From: Planoprotostelium fungivorum
Taxonomy: Eukaryota; Evosea; Variosea; Cavosteliida; Cavosteliaceae
DNA length: 37,195 bases
Reading direction: 5' to 3'
Assembly (NCBI GenBank): GCA_003024175.1
Contig: MDYQ01000252.1
Span: 1-37,195 of the forward strand
Shown here: positions 19,015 through 30,142 of the stretch, in pieces
Layout: each line of letters starts with the position of its first letter
Position numbering within the stretch: position 1 is the first letter of the stretch
Position numbers and translations under genes: made by a program
The notes under the pieces: generated by a model
Seen by the model: the letters and a program-made list of their open reading frames with translations, nothing else
Databases searched by the model: none
What the model was told of the DNA's origin: nothing

Positions 19015-21403
19015 ATGAGCGACCAACCCAAAGAAGAAGTAAAGACGGAGCAAGAGCAGGACCAGAAGGGACCATCCAAGGCGTGAGGACTTGAAGAAAA
19101 TTCATTCCAATTGAGATGTGATTAGTCAGTTGAAGAAGGAGGCTGCCAAGGCCGCTAAGAAGGCTGCCGCCGCTGAAAGGGTAATCGAAAGGTTCTTTCA
19201 AGCCTGATTTTTCGTAGGCCTCCCAACGTGCCACTGAAAAGGGAGCCACGGCAGCAGTAGATACAACTGATGTATCAGAGGGTAAATACGGCGTTCTTCC
19301 TCTCATTCAGAGCTCCACCAAATCTGGAAAGGTGTGATTTGTCACGATCTTTTATCATCTCATCGAGGAATGTCAGGTTTTCACAAGAGTCGAAGAGTTA
19401 GATCCCTCGAAAGAGAACCAGGTCGTTCACATCCGTGGACGTCTCCACAACTCTCGTGGAAAAGGTATCCGTGTCTCTCATACCTCTTCTCACTCTCTCA
19501 CAGGAAACTTGGTCTTCCTCGTCATCCGTCAGAGACAGTTTACCGTCCAGGGAGTGTTAGCCAAGGGACCCAATGTATCGAAGCAGATGGTCAAGTTCAC
19601 CTCCGAGTGAGTGTCTGTTTCCATCTCACTCGTCCATCACTGTGTATCATTCCATCGAATCAGATGTTGACATCCACCAGAGTCAACAAGGAGTCCATCG
19701 TAGATGTCACCGGTACACTCGTCGTACCCAAGGAGAAGATCGACGCCACGACTCAGAAGGACGTCGAATTACAGATCACCGAGTTCCACGTCGTCACATC
19801 TTCCATCGCACCTCTTCCCATCCAGTTGGAGGATGTCTCCAGACCTGCCCCCATTCTCGCCGCTCAGGTATTCTTCCACTCACGATCCGCACTTTGAATT
19901 CATTTTAATCTTTCATCATCGATGACTCACATGTTGATCCATCCGAACAGAAGAAGGAAATCAAGCAGATCGAGAAGGAATTAGAGGAAATCAAGAAGAA
20001 GAGGGAAGGTGTCCAAGCCGGAAGCGACGAAGAGAAGAAGCTGGAAGAGGAAGAGAAGGCCTTGGTGGAGAAGAAGTCCACCGCTGCCAAGTACGTCAAG
20101 GTCTCCAGAGCCGTTCGCCTGGACAACAGAGTGTTAGATCTGAGAGTGAGTCGATTGATGTGGAAAGAAGTCTGACGTGAAGACAGACGCAAGCAAACCA
20201 AGCCATCTTCACTCTGCAGTCTGCCGTGGGTCAACTCTTCAGAGAGTTCTTGTACTCTAGAAATTTCATGGAGATCCACACCCCCAAGTTGATCGGATGT
20301 GCCAGCGAGGGAGGAGCCAACGTCTTCAAGTTGGGTTTCTTCGACAGTAAGTCCTTCTATCTCATCCTCTCCGTCTCATCATCACATTGATCACATCATC
20401 ACCTCATCATCTCATCACCTCATCACATTCTCTCTCCATCCTCTTCTTTCACTCACAAACTGAAAGGATTCGCCTTCTTGGCTCAGAGCCCTCAGTTGTA
20501 CAAGCAGATGGGTATCTGCTCTGACTTTGAGAGAGTCTTTGAGATCGCTCCCGTCTTCCGAGCGGAGAACTCGTTCACTCACCGTCACCTCTGCGAGTTT
20601 GTCGGTCTCGATATGGAGATGGCCTTCAACGAGCACTACCACGAGGTGATCGTCTACAACGAGCCACTCCTGACCCTCCCAGGTCGTCGATCTCCTGGGC
20701 GAGTTGTTCGTGTACATATTCGAAGGGCTTCAGAGCCGATTTGTCAAGCAGCTGGAGACTGTCAATGCACAGTATCCCTTCGAGCCCCTCAAGTTTAGAA
20801 AGCCCTCGCTCAGGCTCGAATTCCCCGAAGCCGTGCAGCTGCTGAGAGACAATGGTGTCGAGATCGGAGACTACGACGATTTATCGTGAGAGCATCGTTT
20901 CAGCGTGGTGCAGACCTGACGCCATCGCAGGACTCAGGTCGAGAGACAGCTGGGTCAGTTGGTGAAGGCCAAATACGACACTGATTTCTACATCTTGGAC
21001 AAGTTCCCCAAGGCAGTGAGACCCTTCTACACCATGCCCGACCCCAACAACCCCGTGAGTCTCACCATCATCATCATCATCATCACGACATCTACTTCTA
21101 CTCGCAAAAGCTGACAAATGTTTTTAGAACTACACGAACGCTTACGACTTTTTCATTCGTGGAGAGGAGATCATGTCCGGAGGCCAGAGAGTGCACGACC
21201 CCGACATGCTGTTGGCCAGATGCAAGGAGTGTGGCGTAGAGCCCGAGACCGTGAAGGAGTACATCGACGCCTTCAAGTACGGCATCCTGCCCCACGCTGG
21301 AGGTGGTATCGGATTAGAGAGAGTCGTCATGCTCTTCATGGGTCTGAAGAACATCAGACAGACTTCCCTCTTCCCCCGTGACCCCAAGAGACTCAACCCC
21401 TAA
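19015..21403 (+). CDS. DARS1: Aspartyl-tRNA synthetase, cytosolic (class IIb)
   Basis: Charges tRNA-Asp with aspartate. It starts [15 protein letters not shown] (ATG 19015), followed by a Lys/Ala-rich appended helix ([17 protein letters not shown]) typical of eukaryotic AspRS. Next is the OB-fold anticodon-binding domain ([29 protein letters not shown]), a hinge, then the class II core. Motif 1 region is [20 protein letters not shown]; motif 2 is [20 protein letters not shown]; motif 3 is [20 protein letters not shown], near the C-terminus KRLNP. The substrate loop [12 protein letters not shown] and QSPQLYKQM are present. A Glu/Lys-rich insert (about 19950–20090) lies between the OB fold and the core. 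About ten introns, including one at 20648–20684 whose splicing restores [15 protein letters not shown]. All motifs look intact. Confidence 0.95.
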
Positions 21404-21533
21404 GCTCTCTTTCTATAAAGTTAAACTTTACGTTATCCATCGTTTCTATCTTGTTAAATTTAACTGGTTATCTTATGTGAGTTAAATGCAAATGTAACAG
21501 AAGGGACGCCATGATGAGGGTATTCACAAGTCT

Positions 21534-24500
21534 TTATTCTATATTACTCTGATCAGCCCCCTTTGGTTCTCTGACAAAAGAGAGATCATACAAGTCATTG
21601 TCCTCTAGATGTGGTAGCTCTGTTAAGAAAGTGTTGATTGGCTCCACCGTTGGGTAAGGATAAGGCTTCTGCTGGAACTCTTGCACCTTCTCTCGTCAGC
21701 TTTTTCCTCTCTTCTCCCCACCTCCATCACAAGCTTTCCAATCATCTCCCTCTTCGTCCAGTTGATTGTCTTCTTCTCTTCCACAATAAAATCTCTGTTT
21801 CCATCCTCTGCAAAGGTCAAGTCCTTGAGATAACTTCCCCTGCGTCCTTTCAGTTACACTCTTGTGTGAGATACGCACAGATAAGGTAAAACGGGTCCCT
21901 TGACTCTCGCACTGGCGATCTCTTGTCTGTACCTCTTGAAGGAATTGGCCGGGTTAAAGACGGCCTGCAGGTTCGTGTACGTCTGTTCTCTCTCAGTCTC
22001 TACCCTGTACCTTCTCGTTCGATTCTCACGTCTTTCAGTGCAGGGTTAAGACCCGCCCAAGTGTACTTGAGACGAGAGATAGCCGATACGTTGAGACCTG
22101 CCAAGAGACCCATCAAGGTGTTGACTGTCTCCATCAGTCACATCGGCAGAGACATACTTACAGTTGGCCAGTTGAAGCATGTGTTGTCCGATGTTGATGA
22201 GTTTGGTGAGGATCTTCGTGCGATCTGCCACCTTGGGGAACCAGAGGATGATACTGGCCACCCTTCTCTCTTCAGTATCGATGTCTCATCATCTGTGCTC
22301 ACCAGAAGGACAACTTGTTGGCTCGCGAGATGAGAGTGAGGATGTTGGGTGATCTGTGCTGCAGTCTCTCCTTGTTCCACGCTTGGTTCAATAGCTCCGA
22401 TGACTGCCATCCCATCAGAATGAAATCACACATCAAACGATATCAATGATGACGTGTGACATCACACATCGATTCGAATCGAGAGAGTGAGATCATCATC
22501 ACCTTGATCTTGCAGAAGATCTTGTACTCGATGAGAGTGAACTGTCTGGCGATCTCAGTCTCGTTGAGTGCCATGAACAGATCCGCCGGTGTCAACTGTT
22601 CTTCGGGGATCTTGAGATCCACAATCTCCACCATCTTCGATTTCTTCTTCTCTTTCAACTCTTCCGTCTTCTTGGCTAGATCCTTTGTCAGATTGTCCAG
22701 GAATTCTGATTCGTTCAGTTTCATCCTTCACAGTGAGATGCATCTCACTGGGATCCAATGACTTCTCGATGAACAACTTTAGAACTTGAAGTGTCTTCGT
22801 ATCGATGTCATCGAAGAAATTGCTGATCCAATGCTTCAGCACTTCGTTGACTCTGTTCCTGATCTTCTCCTTATCGTATCCAACGGGTGGTACCTCGTAA
22901 CTGTTCTCCATCAATCTCCTCCCCATTGGGATCGAATCTCTGACTCACCACATGATGAGGTTCTGCAGGAATGCGAAGGGATTGGTGAAACTCTGATAAG
23001 TGACCATGAACGTCTGCAGTGGAATCTCTCCATCGACGACGAGGTGAAAGACCAACTGCTCGAGAGATCCTCCCCTCAGCTTCTCGTCACCCACCAACTT
23101 TGGATTCGCCTGGTTGACGCCCCAGAACACCTTGCCGCTCTCGCTCTGGATGGAGCTGATGATGTTCTGCCCGTCCGTGTTGCTCTCCTGTCCTTCCACT
23201 TCGGCCGACACGTGAACGTGGTAGTAGGTCTCGAATGCACCCAGAAGGGGCACGATGGTGGTCACCACCTTCTCTCTCAGTCTTCTCACGAAGGATGTCT
23301 TTGTTCACCTGTCGACACGTGGCGATGACTTGTAAGATTCCCGTCAGATCTCTTCCTTCTTTCGAGAGCTTCTGAAGGAGGGGGAGGGTACACAGGATCT
23401 GGATGCCCTTCGTAGAATGAGTCGCTCATCACGATGAAGAGTGATCGTGTTGTGATGAGTGAGTGGATGAGGTGGAGGGCTCACCAAAATCCTGAGGGCG
23501 TTGGATTCGGACAAGATTCTCTCTTGAAGATTGGCTTCGAGTTGTGCCTTGACGGATGCAAAATTTCCTGCCGCACTTCCGTTTGCATCGGAGAGTGCAT
23601 TGATCACGTTCTTCTGAACCTTTCTTCTCTTCAGTACATGTCTCTCTCGTCCAACGTATGGATGGAGAAACGAGAAGGAGGAAGAGGAGCTGTACCTGTC
23701 CCGTCGACGAAGCCTTTGTGATGGACAACAAGATGTGATCCAACATCTGCTCGATGGCCTCGATCTGCTTTCCCCCCACACTCTCCTTCACTCTCAATTG
23801 GATCTGTGTCTTCGCGTTGGACAGCTGCGGATAATCCTCCAGAAACTTGTCTTCGTCGATCCACATCCTCTCCGAAGGGATGTACAGCCCGTGATTCTCG
23901 TTGCTCTTCACCGGAATCTTCTCCAATATCTTCACGATGGCCTCTCTACTCCTGAGACGGGAGGACAGCTTGACTCTCTTCGTGAAGGTGATCTTGTTCT
24001 CGGTGGCTTCCACGTTCATCTTCCACGTCTCTTCTGGCTTCTTCGGTTTGTTCGCGACGCTCTTTGGTTTCTTCGGTTGGGATCCCTGCTTCATCCAGGC
24101 CTTGCTGACGGCAATGATTCTCTTCATGATGCGGAATAGATTGTCCACGGCCTTGACCAGAATGGCCTCACTCTTCTCGTCCAACTTCTGACGAGAGTCT
24201 TCCGAGTTGAGAACGATGTCAGAGAGGGTTAGGAGGAATTCGATGAAGATTCCCTTGAGGTCCCTGCACCCTCTATCCAGCTCGGATGGAAGTTGTTGGA
24301 TGTCCACTTCCTTCTCTACCTGCTCCATCTCTTCCGTTCTCTTTCCTACGTCCATTCTTGCCTTCAGTCTTCCCAAATTGAGAGCTGTTCCATTCAGTTT
24401 GATCTCTACTTTCACACTCACCCATCTCCTGCCAATCGGAAGCGTTCTTCGTCTTCAAGATCTTTGCTGTTTCACCATCAGTCGTCATTCACGCATTCAC

Positions 24501-27408
24501 GAGAGAGTAGATTCTTCACCCAATTCCTTCATGGCCTCGCGATCTTCCTCCGACTCTTCGTCTGCGATCTCCTGCGGTGGTGGTGCCCCTAAGAAAGAAC
24601 CTCCTGATCCAGCTCCTGCGGCACCACCCATTGGAGGTGAAGAAGGTGGTGTGGCTTGTGCAGCTGTCTCTCGATGAGAAAAATGAACAGAGGAGATCTC
24701 TCACCTCTCTGTGCAGCCATTCTCCTCTGTGCCTCAGCTTCTCTCTCCTTCTCCTTCTTCTCGGCTTCTTCTCTCTCCTTCTCTGCCACATAGTGGAGGA
24801 AGTGCTTCGTCATCTCTTCCACCATACCATCGTACAGCTCTTCCGCTTCTTCTGGTGTCTGCTGTGTCCACTGTCGGTAGAAGGTATCGAACTTGGTCGT
24901 CAGCATGTTGGTCAATTTCATGGCAGCCGACTTCTTCAAGTTGAAATCCTTCTGCAGTTGGGGATCGGCGAGTGGTTTCTTCGGTCCAAAGTAGGGGATC
25001 TGCTTCTTCCTGCTCATCTTTCGAACTTCGATGCTCTTTCGTGTTGCATCCTGTTCTTCAGTTCATCTTCTCTTCCACTACACTTTTTCACGATCGAAAG
25101 GACGAGAAATTCGGTACACGGAGATGGAGATGAATCGTGTGGAGGACTCACCTTCAAGAAGGCGTTGACGGCGTCGGTCAGTTGGAGTCTGGCACCTTGG
25201 AAGGTATCAAAGTGCTGACGACCGGATGTCACTTGCTTGGCCACGTGAACTAGATTCGCCGTCGCATTTTTCATGGCCCAATACTTGTCACATCCCAACA
25301 CCCTACATCCTTGTCACTTGTCGTATACTTTCTCTTCCCCATCGATTTGTATAGATATAAAGATGATCAACGATAAATAGTCAAATGAGGGAGTCTTCAC
25401 CTTTCTACGTCGAGTAATTCGTTCATCCCAGCGATGAGACCCTTGGCAGCGTGGATGAACAGAGCATTGTCCTTTCTGTAAGTAGAGGCAGAGAGATCTT
25501 TTAGGATGATCTTCAGATCGGCTGAGCTCCTGACGATCCTCTCTGCAAGCTGTTCGTCTTCCTTTGCCTTCTCTTGGTCGTCTGATAACAGATTGTCCGC
25601 CGCTTGGATCAGGTTCTTGATGGACTCCACTACCTCTCGACTATCTATCGTCAGTCCTTTCCTCTCTCTTCGTCTGTGTCCACGAAGACCACAGTGTGAG
25701 ACATCGAAAGGATTCAAGTGACTCACCAATGGTTCGAGAAAGACTGTTGAGTGAGGAAATCGAAACGGTTCGTGACGCAAGTTCTCGCCGAACTGATGAG
25801 CTCTATGACACCAGTTCTCACTTCTCTCGCAACGTCGCGCACAAATTCAAAGTGGTCCGGTTCTTTCTGTGCAATCGTAACGGCACTGTCTGAATGAGAT
25901 TCTCTTCGTGTCCTTGACTCACCGATTGATGAGGGTATTCATCTCTACGGCCTTCTGGGCTGCAGTCTTTGTGGCTTCGAAGAGTGTGTCCTCCGATGCT
26001 CCTTCGTTCAGCATGGACTTGACGTCTCTCACGTCGCTGAGAATTCCTCTGCAGCATTTGACTAACATCTCGAAGAATCTGTGAACATCTCGTCAGTCAT
26101 CACGAATTGATATCAATTTCTCAAATAGAAGGAAGAGAGAGTAGAGAGTAAAATAGAAGGAAGAGAGAGAGTAGAGAATTAAATAGAAGGAAGAGAGAGT
26201 AGAGAATTAAATAGAAGGAGAGAATAGAGAAGTAATAGGAGGAGACAGAATGACTCACGAGTCTAATCTCCTCTGCTCTTCGTTCGTTCGAACAACACCG
26301 TATCTCGTGTGAGTGGATGCCTTTGATGTCTGTGTCTCTGTCATGGCTCGTGTCGTTGGGCTCATGATCTCTGGTGTCTCTCCATTGCTGTATGTCATTC
26401 CAGACATCACCTGTTCTTGTCATCCTCATCTTCTCACGAGATTCACCTCTTCTAACATGGAGATACTGTCATCACCGTGCACCTCTTCCTTCTTCGTCAG
26501 ATGAGAGGGAGGAGAGGTGGGAGTAGATGTGGTCGGAGTAGAAGCGACTACAGGAACGGGGGATAGAGAGGGATTCGGTGTGTTGGCCGACATGGTCGAA
26601 GTGGAGATGGTGTGAGCTGCGGCACGACCGGTGGGAGGTGAATTGAGTTTCGATGCGGAGGGTTGACTCTGTAGAGAAGTCTTCCTCTGTGTGTTGGGAG
26701 ATACCATGGGTGACGGTGTGCCGATGACTCCTACCTGTTCCATGTTGAATGATACGTGATGGAGGAGAGATTCACCTGTGTGCCGGAGGTAGAGACTACG
26801 GGAGATTTGTCGATTGAGCCGTCGAAATCGGGAGGAAGGCAGAACAATTGAGTCTGGCGGTTCTGTCAGCGCGAACGAGTGCACCATCGATGGCTCACAT
26901 TGTTTCGGACGAATGGAAAAGATGAGATCATAGACGCTGGGTCTAACCTATGCCATTTGGCTTCCGCTTTGGCGTAGAGGACGAAAGTGTCTGCCTCTAC
27001 GGGCAACTTCTTTGAGACAGACTCCCTCACGCGTGAAACGGCCCACTGGGGATCGATCCAAGTCGTTACCTGCTATCCGCGATCAATCTCAACAGGTGAA
27101 ATAGAGAATCGCACCTCCATGTTGTGTGCTCTTACTATCAAGTTCCATTTCGAGCTGACCGCTTGGGGTGCAGCGACAGCGGCTATGGAAGAGGTTCTAT
27201 TAAGGCCTCCTATGAATGAAGACTGGCTACCGCCTGCTGGAGGTGAGCTGCTGTTGGCGGTTGCATTTGGAAGTATCGTTGGTCTCGCGGTTGGAGGTGA
27301 TTTGTTGCGGACTGAGGCACTCTTGCTCGATTTATCATCTTTCTCCTTCTTCTCTTTCTTCTCTTTCTTCTCCTTCTCCTTCTTCTCCTTCTTATCTTTG
27401 GAAGACAT
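21534..27408 (-). CDS. RasGEF protein with long helical N-terminal region
   Basis: A large multi-exon gene whose C-terminal third is a Ras guanine-nucleotide exchange factor. The REM/RasGEF_N motif reads GGSLEQLVFHLV, then FMVTYQSFTNPFAFLQNLIM (about 23080–22945). The Cdc25 domain follows from ALNETEIARQFTLIEYKIFC through ILTLISRANKLSFW and VASIILW to PYLCV…DLTFAEDGNRDFI and INWTKREMIGKLVMEVQEFQ, ending GADQSNIE. Stop TAA at 21534 overlaps AATAAA. The N-terminus (ATG 27408) is a Lys/Glu run, then a possible ubiquitin-like fold (KWNLIVRAHNMEVRF … ADTFVLYAKAEAKWHR), a Ser/Thr/Pro linker, and helical bundles (FFEMLVKCCRGILSDVRDVK, VVESIKNLIQAADNLLSDDQ) that look talin- or vinculin-like in style. 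A Pro/Gly linker and a further helical block (25017–23690) precede the GEF. Splice joins support one gene, but two genes cannot be excluded. It would activate a Ras or Rap GTPase at membrane or cortex. Confidence 0.8.
26123..26243. repeat. Purine-rich tandem repeat in a RasGEF intron
   Basis: Three copies of an approximately 28-bp unit beginning AAATAGAAGGAAGAGAGAG, at 26123, 26151 and 26181, plus a degenerate fourth, lie inside a roughly 190-nt intron. This is far longer than other introns here and is best explained by repeat expansion. On the gene's strand the repeat is pyrimidine-rich, which may help or at least not disturb 3' splice-site recognition. Confidence 0.8.
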
Positions 27409-27581
27409 GATATGATGTGAAGGAGACAGAAGAAAGGGTGTGTGTCGATAGACGAATTCCTCTTAAGATGATTCTCTGTGTCCTACAGTGTGTAGAGTCA
27501 CTCGTCTCTCCAAGATGGGATGCCTGTGTTAGCGGAACCGAGTTGTGACGTTTTGAATGACAAAAACACTCAGCGACCCCT

Positions 27582-29293
27582 TTATTTTATCGCGCTGTAA
27601 CCTCCCCTCCTCTGTCTGATGGCCCTCCTGGAGATCACGGCGATGAGCAGCAGGGAGATGGTGAGGCAGACTGCACCCATAGACCATCCGATGTATTTCA
27701 ACGCCTTGGAGATGCCTCTGGCCTCGACGATGAGAGAGTTTGACTCTTGGAATTGGTCGGCAGACTTCTCCGTCAATTGAGATCTCTGTTGAATGTCATT
27801 CTAACGAGAGAGAATACGAGTGAAGAGTACGTCTGATGAGAGGTGCATAGGGAGATGAACGTGATGAGGAGAGGAAGATGATGTTCACCAGCTCCATCCA
27901 TACGACAGGGATGTAAGTCGTCCTCATGAGGGGATATCTCAGGAGAGTGGGTGTCACCCTCACGCTGATCTGCGACCTCTTCGCCACGTTCATCGTCAAT
28001 CCAGTGGTCTGCGATGCCTCAGTCAAAGAACCACATCGACACCCACCGGCTCAATGTCTAAATACGTCTCGTGCTTCTCTGACTCGGGAGACAGTCCTTC
28101 TATGGCCTCGGCGTAGTGAGGAGCCCCGAAAAAGTGAGGATTAGAGAAGAATACGGGGGCCTTGAAGATGGAAGTCAAGTTGCCCACACCAGAGGGGCCG
28201 TTCTGGTAGTATTCCGCATTGGAGGGAAACAGGGTCGAATTGTCAAAGTTGGTGATGTCGGGTCTGAAGCGTAAGAGGTTTACACCTTGGACGGTCACGT
28301 GATCTCTCGCGGTGAGCTTGAGAGTGCGAAATGCATCGTCTACCCAAGGCTCCAGGATGCTGTTCATGTCTAAGTTGGGGTGGAATTGAGAACCGTCCGT
28401 GCCTCGAACTGTGTCCGCCTTCTCTGAGTTCCAGAAGCTCGTCATCGTCATGTTCTGAAACTTGACAAATTGGAGTACTTTCTAATGGGAAAATCAATGG
28501 AAGGATGATGATGGTGAACTCACGTTGATGTCATCGTGGCCGGTGTTGATGATATCAGTCTTTCTCGTGCGCATGTTGTCCTCGTAGGAAGTCTCATTGG
28601 GCTGGATCTGAATGAACGGCTCCACCTCTGGCTTCAGGGTCTTGACGAACTTGAGCATCTCGCTTTCGTATCCCCAGATGTGCTCCTGAGCCGTCTTGGT
28701 GATGAGGGGTGCGTTCTTCTGGTAAGAGCCCAAGATGTCGGCCACCATGTTGAAGTACCAGTCGTCTCCCAACTGGTGTTGTACTCCTGTTCGATCGGTT
28801 AGATGCACTGGTTCATAGGAGAGGGTGTGACATCAGAAATGATGAAGATCTCACCTGCATAAGCCAAGTTTGCAGTCGTGATATTATCTACGGTAGGATC
28901 GCCACTACTTTGATTTTCTTGAAAGGTGTAGTACGTCCATGTTCTAAACTCCACGGTGTTGTTGTCAGCTGAGAGCTTCTCGTTGAATCGAATCATGTTC
29001 TTTCTGTAGACGTAGGGACCAACCTCTACCACCTTAGGTTTCGCGCCGGTTAACACCTCATCTGGATTGGTGATGTTGAGGAATCGGATGTTCAGGTACT
29101 GAGGGTTACTGTCGTTCTTGGCGTTATTCTTCCACAGATCGAAGGTGTTCGAGCCCTTCTTCAGTTGAAGATTCTGGTGAAGTCCCTCATCGATCTGTTT
29201 CTGCACCAGAGGTGGTGCAGCTATGGCCAGTGCGAGTAATATGATGCCAACTAGGAGCAGCACGGCCGCTGAGATGTGACCCAGATACTTCAT
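27582..29293 (-). CDS. CD36/LIMP-2-family scavenger receptor
   Basis: A two-membrane-span lysosomal or cell-surface receptor of the CD36/SCARB family. N-terminal anchor: MKYLGHISAAVLLLVGIILL (ATG 29293). The lumenal domain follows, with family landmarks VVEVGPYVYRKNMIRFNEKL, WTYYTFQENQSS, IIWGYESE-like (HIWGYESEMLKFV), DGSQFHPNL and DHVTVQGVNLLRFRPDITNF, then PVFFSNPHFFGAPHYAEAIE and ETYLDIEPVGV; this order is diagnostic. Many NxS/T sequons suggest glycosylation. The C-terminal anchor (SMGAVCLTISLLLIAVISRR) precedes a short tail ending GGYSAIK. YSAI fits YxxΦ with a preceding Gly, as in LAMP-type lysosomal sorting signals, so a phagosome or lysosome location is likely. In amoebae such proteins take part in phagosome lipid handling. 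Four or five introns. Confidence 0.92.
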
Positions 29294-30142
29294 CCTGATC
29301 GGGATCGGAAAGAAATAACCTTTTTTCAACCTTTAAAAGCGGACTTCGAAATCGCGACTGATTCATCCGTTTGAGACAGAGTAGAAGATAGATAGGCGAA
29401 CCAGAGTCTAAAGACCTCTTCATTAGTCTCAATCTTCTATTATTGTTCTCTTACAAATTCTAACTCCACCACAGATCTCGTCCATATCACCTCGTCACTG
29501 ATCGCCACCTCCAGCCGTGTAAAGGTAATATCTCACGCTCAATTTGAACGTTTGAACTCTGGGCTTTAGACGTGGAATCCTTGATGATAAAGAATCCCTG
29601 GACTCCTGCAGGTAATAACTGTATACATCTAAATTAGAATTTGGACCATTCATAGAGCAGCCAACAGGATCCAGCCTATGAAGTGAAGTAGGACACAACA
29701 ATAAACGTCACATTAGATCATCTCATCTTCAGTTGAGATCTGTTACAAATCGTGTCGACCGATGGAATACATACATCCCTCGATACACTTTATCTACGCT
29801 ATCAGACCGGAGTCAGATTACAACGGATAACAGATTCTGCCTCAAGTAGAGAGTTGAAAGGAGAAGAAGATGGAGATGGTGACGGCAAGCCGATAATTGA
29901 ACATTTTCGTGATGATCAGTCGTTCCAATCTTGAAAGTAGCCGACCACGTTTGCCAGCCTAAGACACCTTCACTCTTCAACTTCTCAGCCCTCTGGAAGA
30001 CTATGTCCTTGCGGGCCCAACATTCCCTCGGGATCACCACCAGCCCAAATTGCAACCGCAGAAGGTGGACGGCAGCTAACGAGTTAAAGGATATCGAAGA
30101 CAAGCATTCATCTTCTCCGATCCGTTGAATCCATCAGCTAAC
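29294..30142. other. Divergent intergenic stretch, no gene recognised
   Basis: Upstream sequence shared by the CD36-family gene (-) and the SAP–kinase gene (+). Minus-strand open frames at about 29820–30115 and 29495–29701 look moderately protein-like (for example CWARKDIVFQRAEKLKSEGV). However, the first lacks an in-frame ATG and neither matches a family I know, so I do not call a gene. A small unrecognised minus-strand gene remains possible. Confidence 0.35.

Noticed and set aside
20349-20430. ATCATC/TCATCA microsatellite-like run in a DARS intron
   Set aside because: Simple CA/TC-rich low complexity inside an intron; similar short runs occur in other introns and intergenic parts, nothing specific.
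29813-30115. Minus-strand open frame of about 96–100 codons between the CD36 and kinase genes
   Set aside because: No in-frame ATG, no recognised motif, overlaps the expected promoter; kept only as a remark in the intergenic entry.
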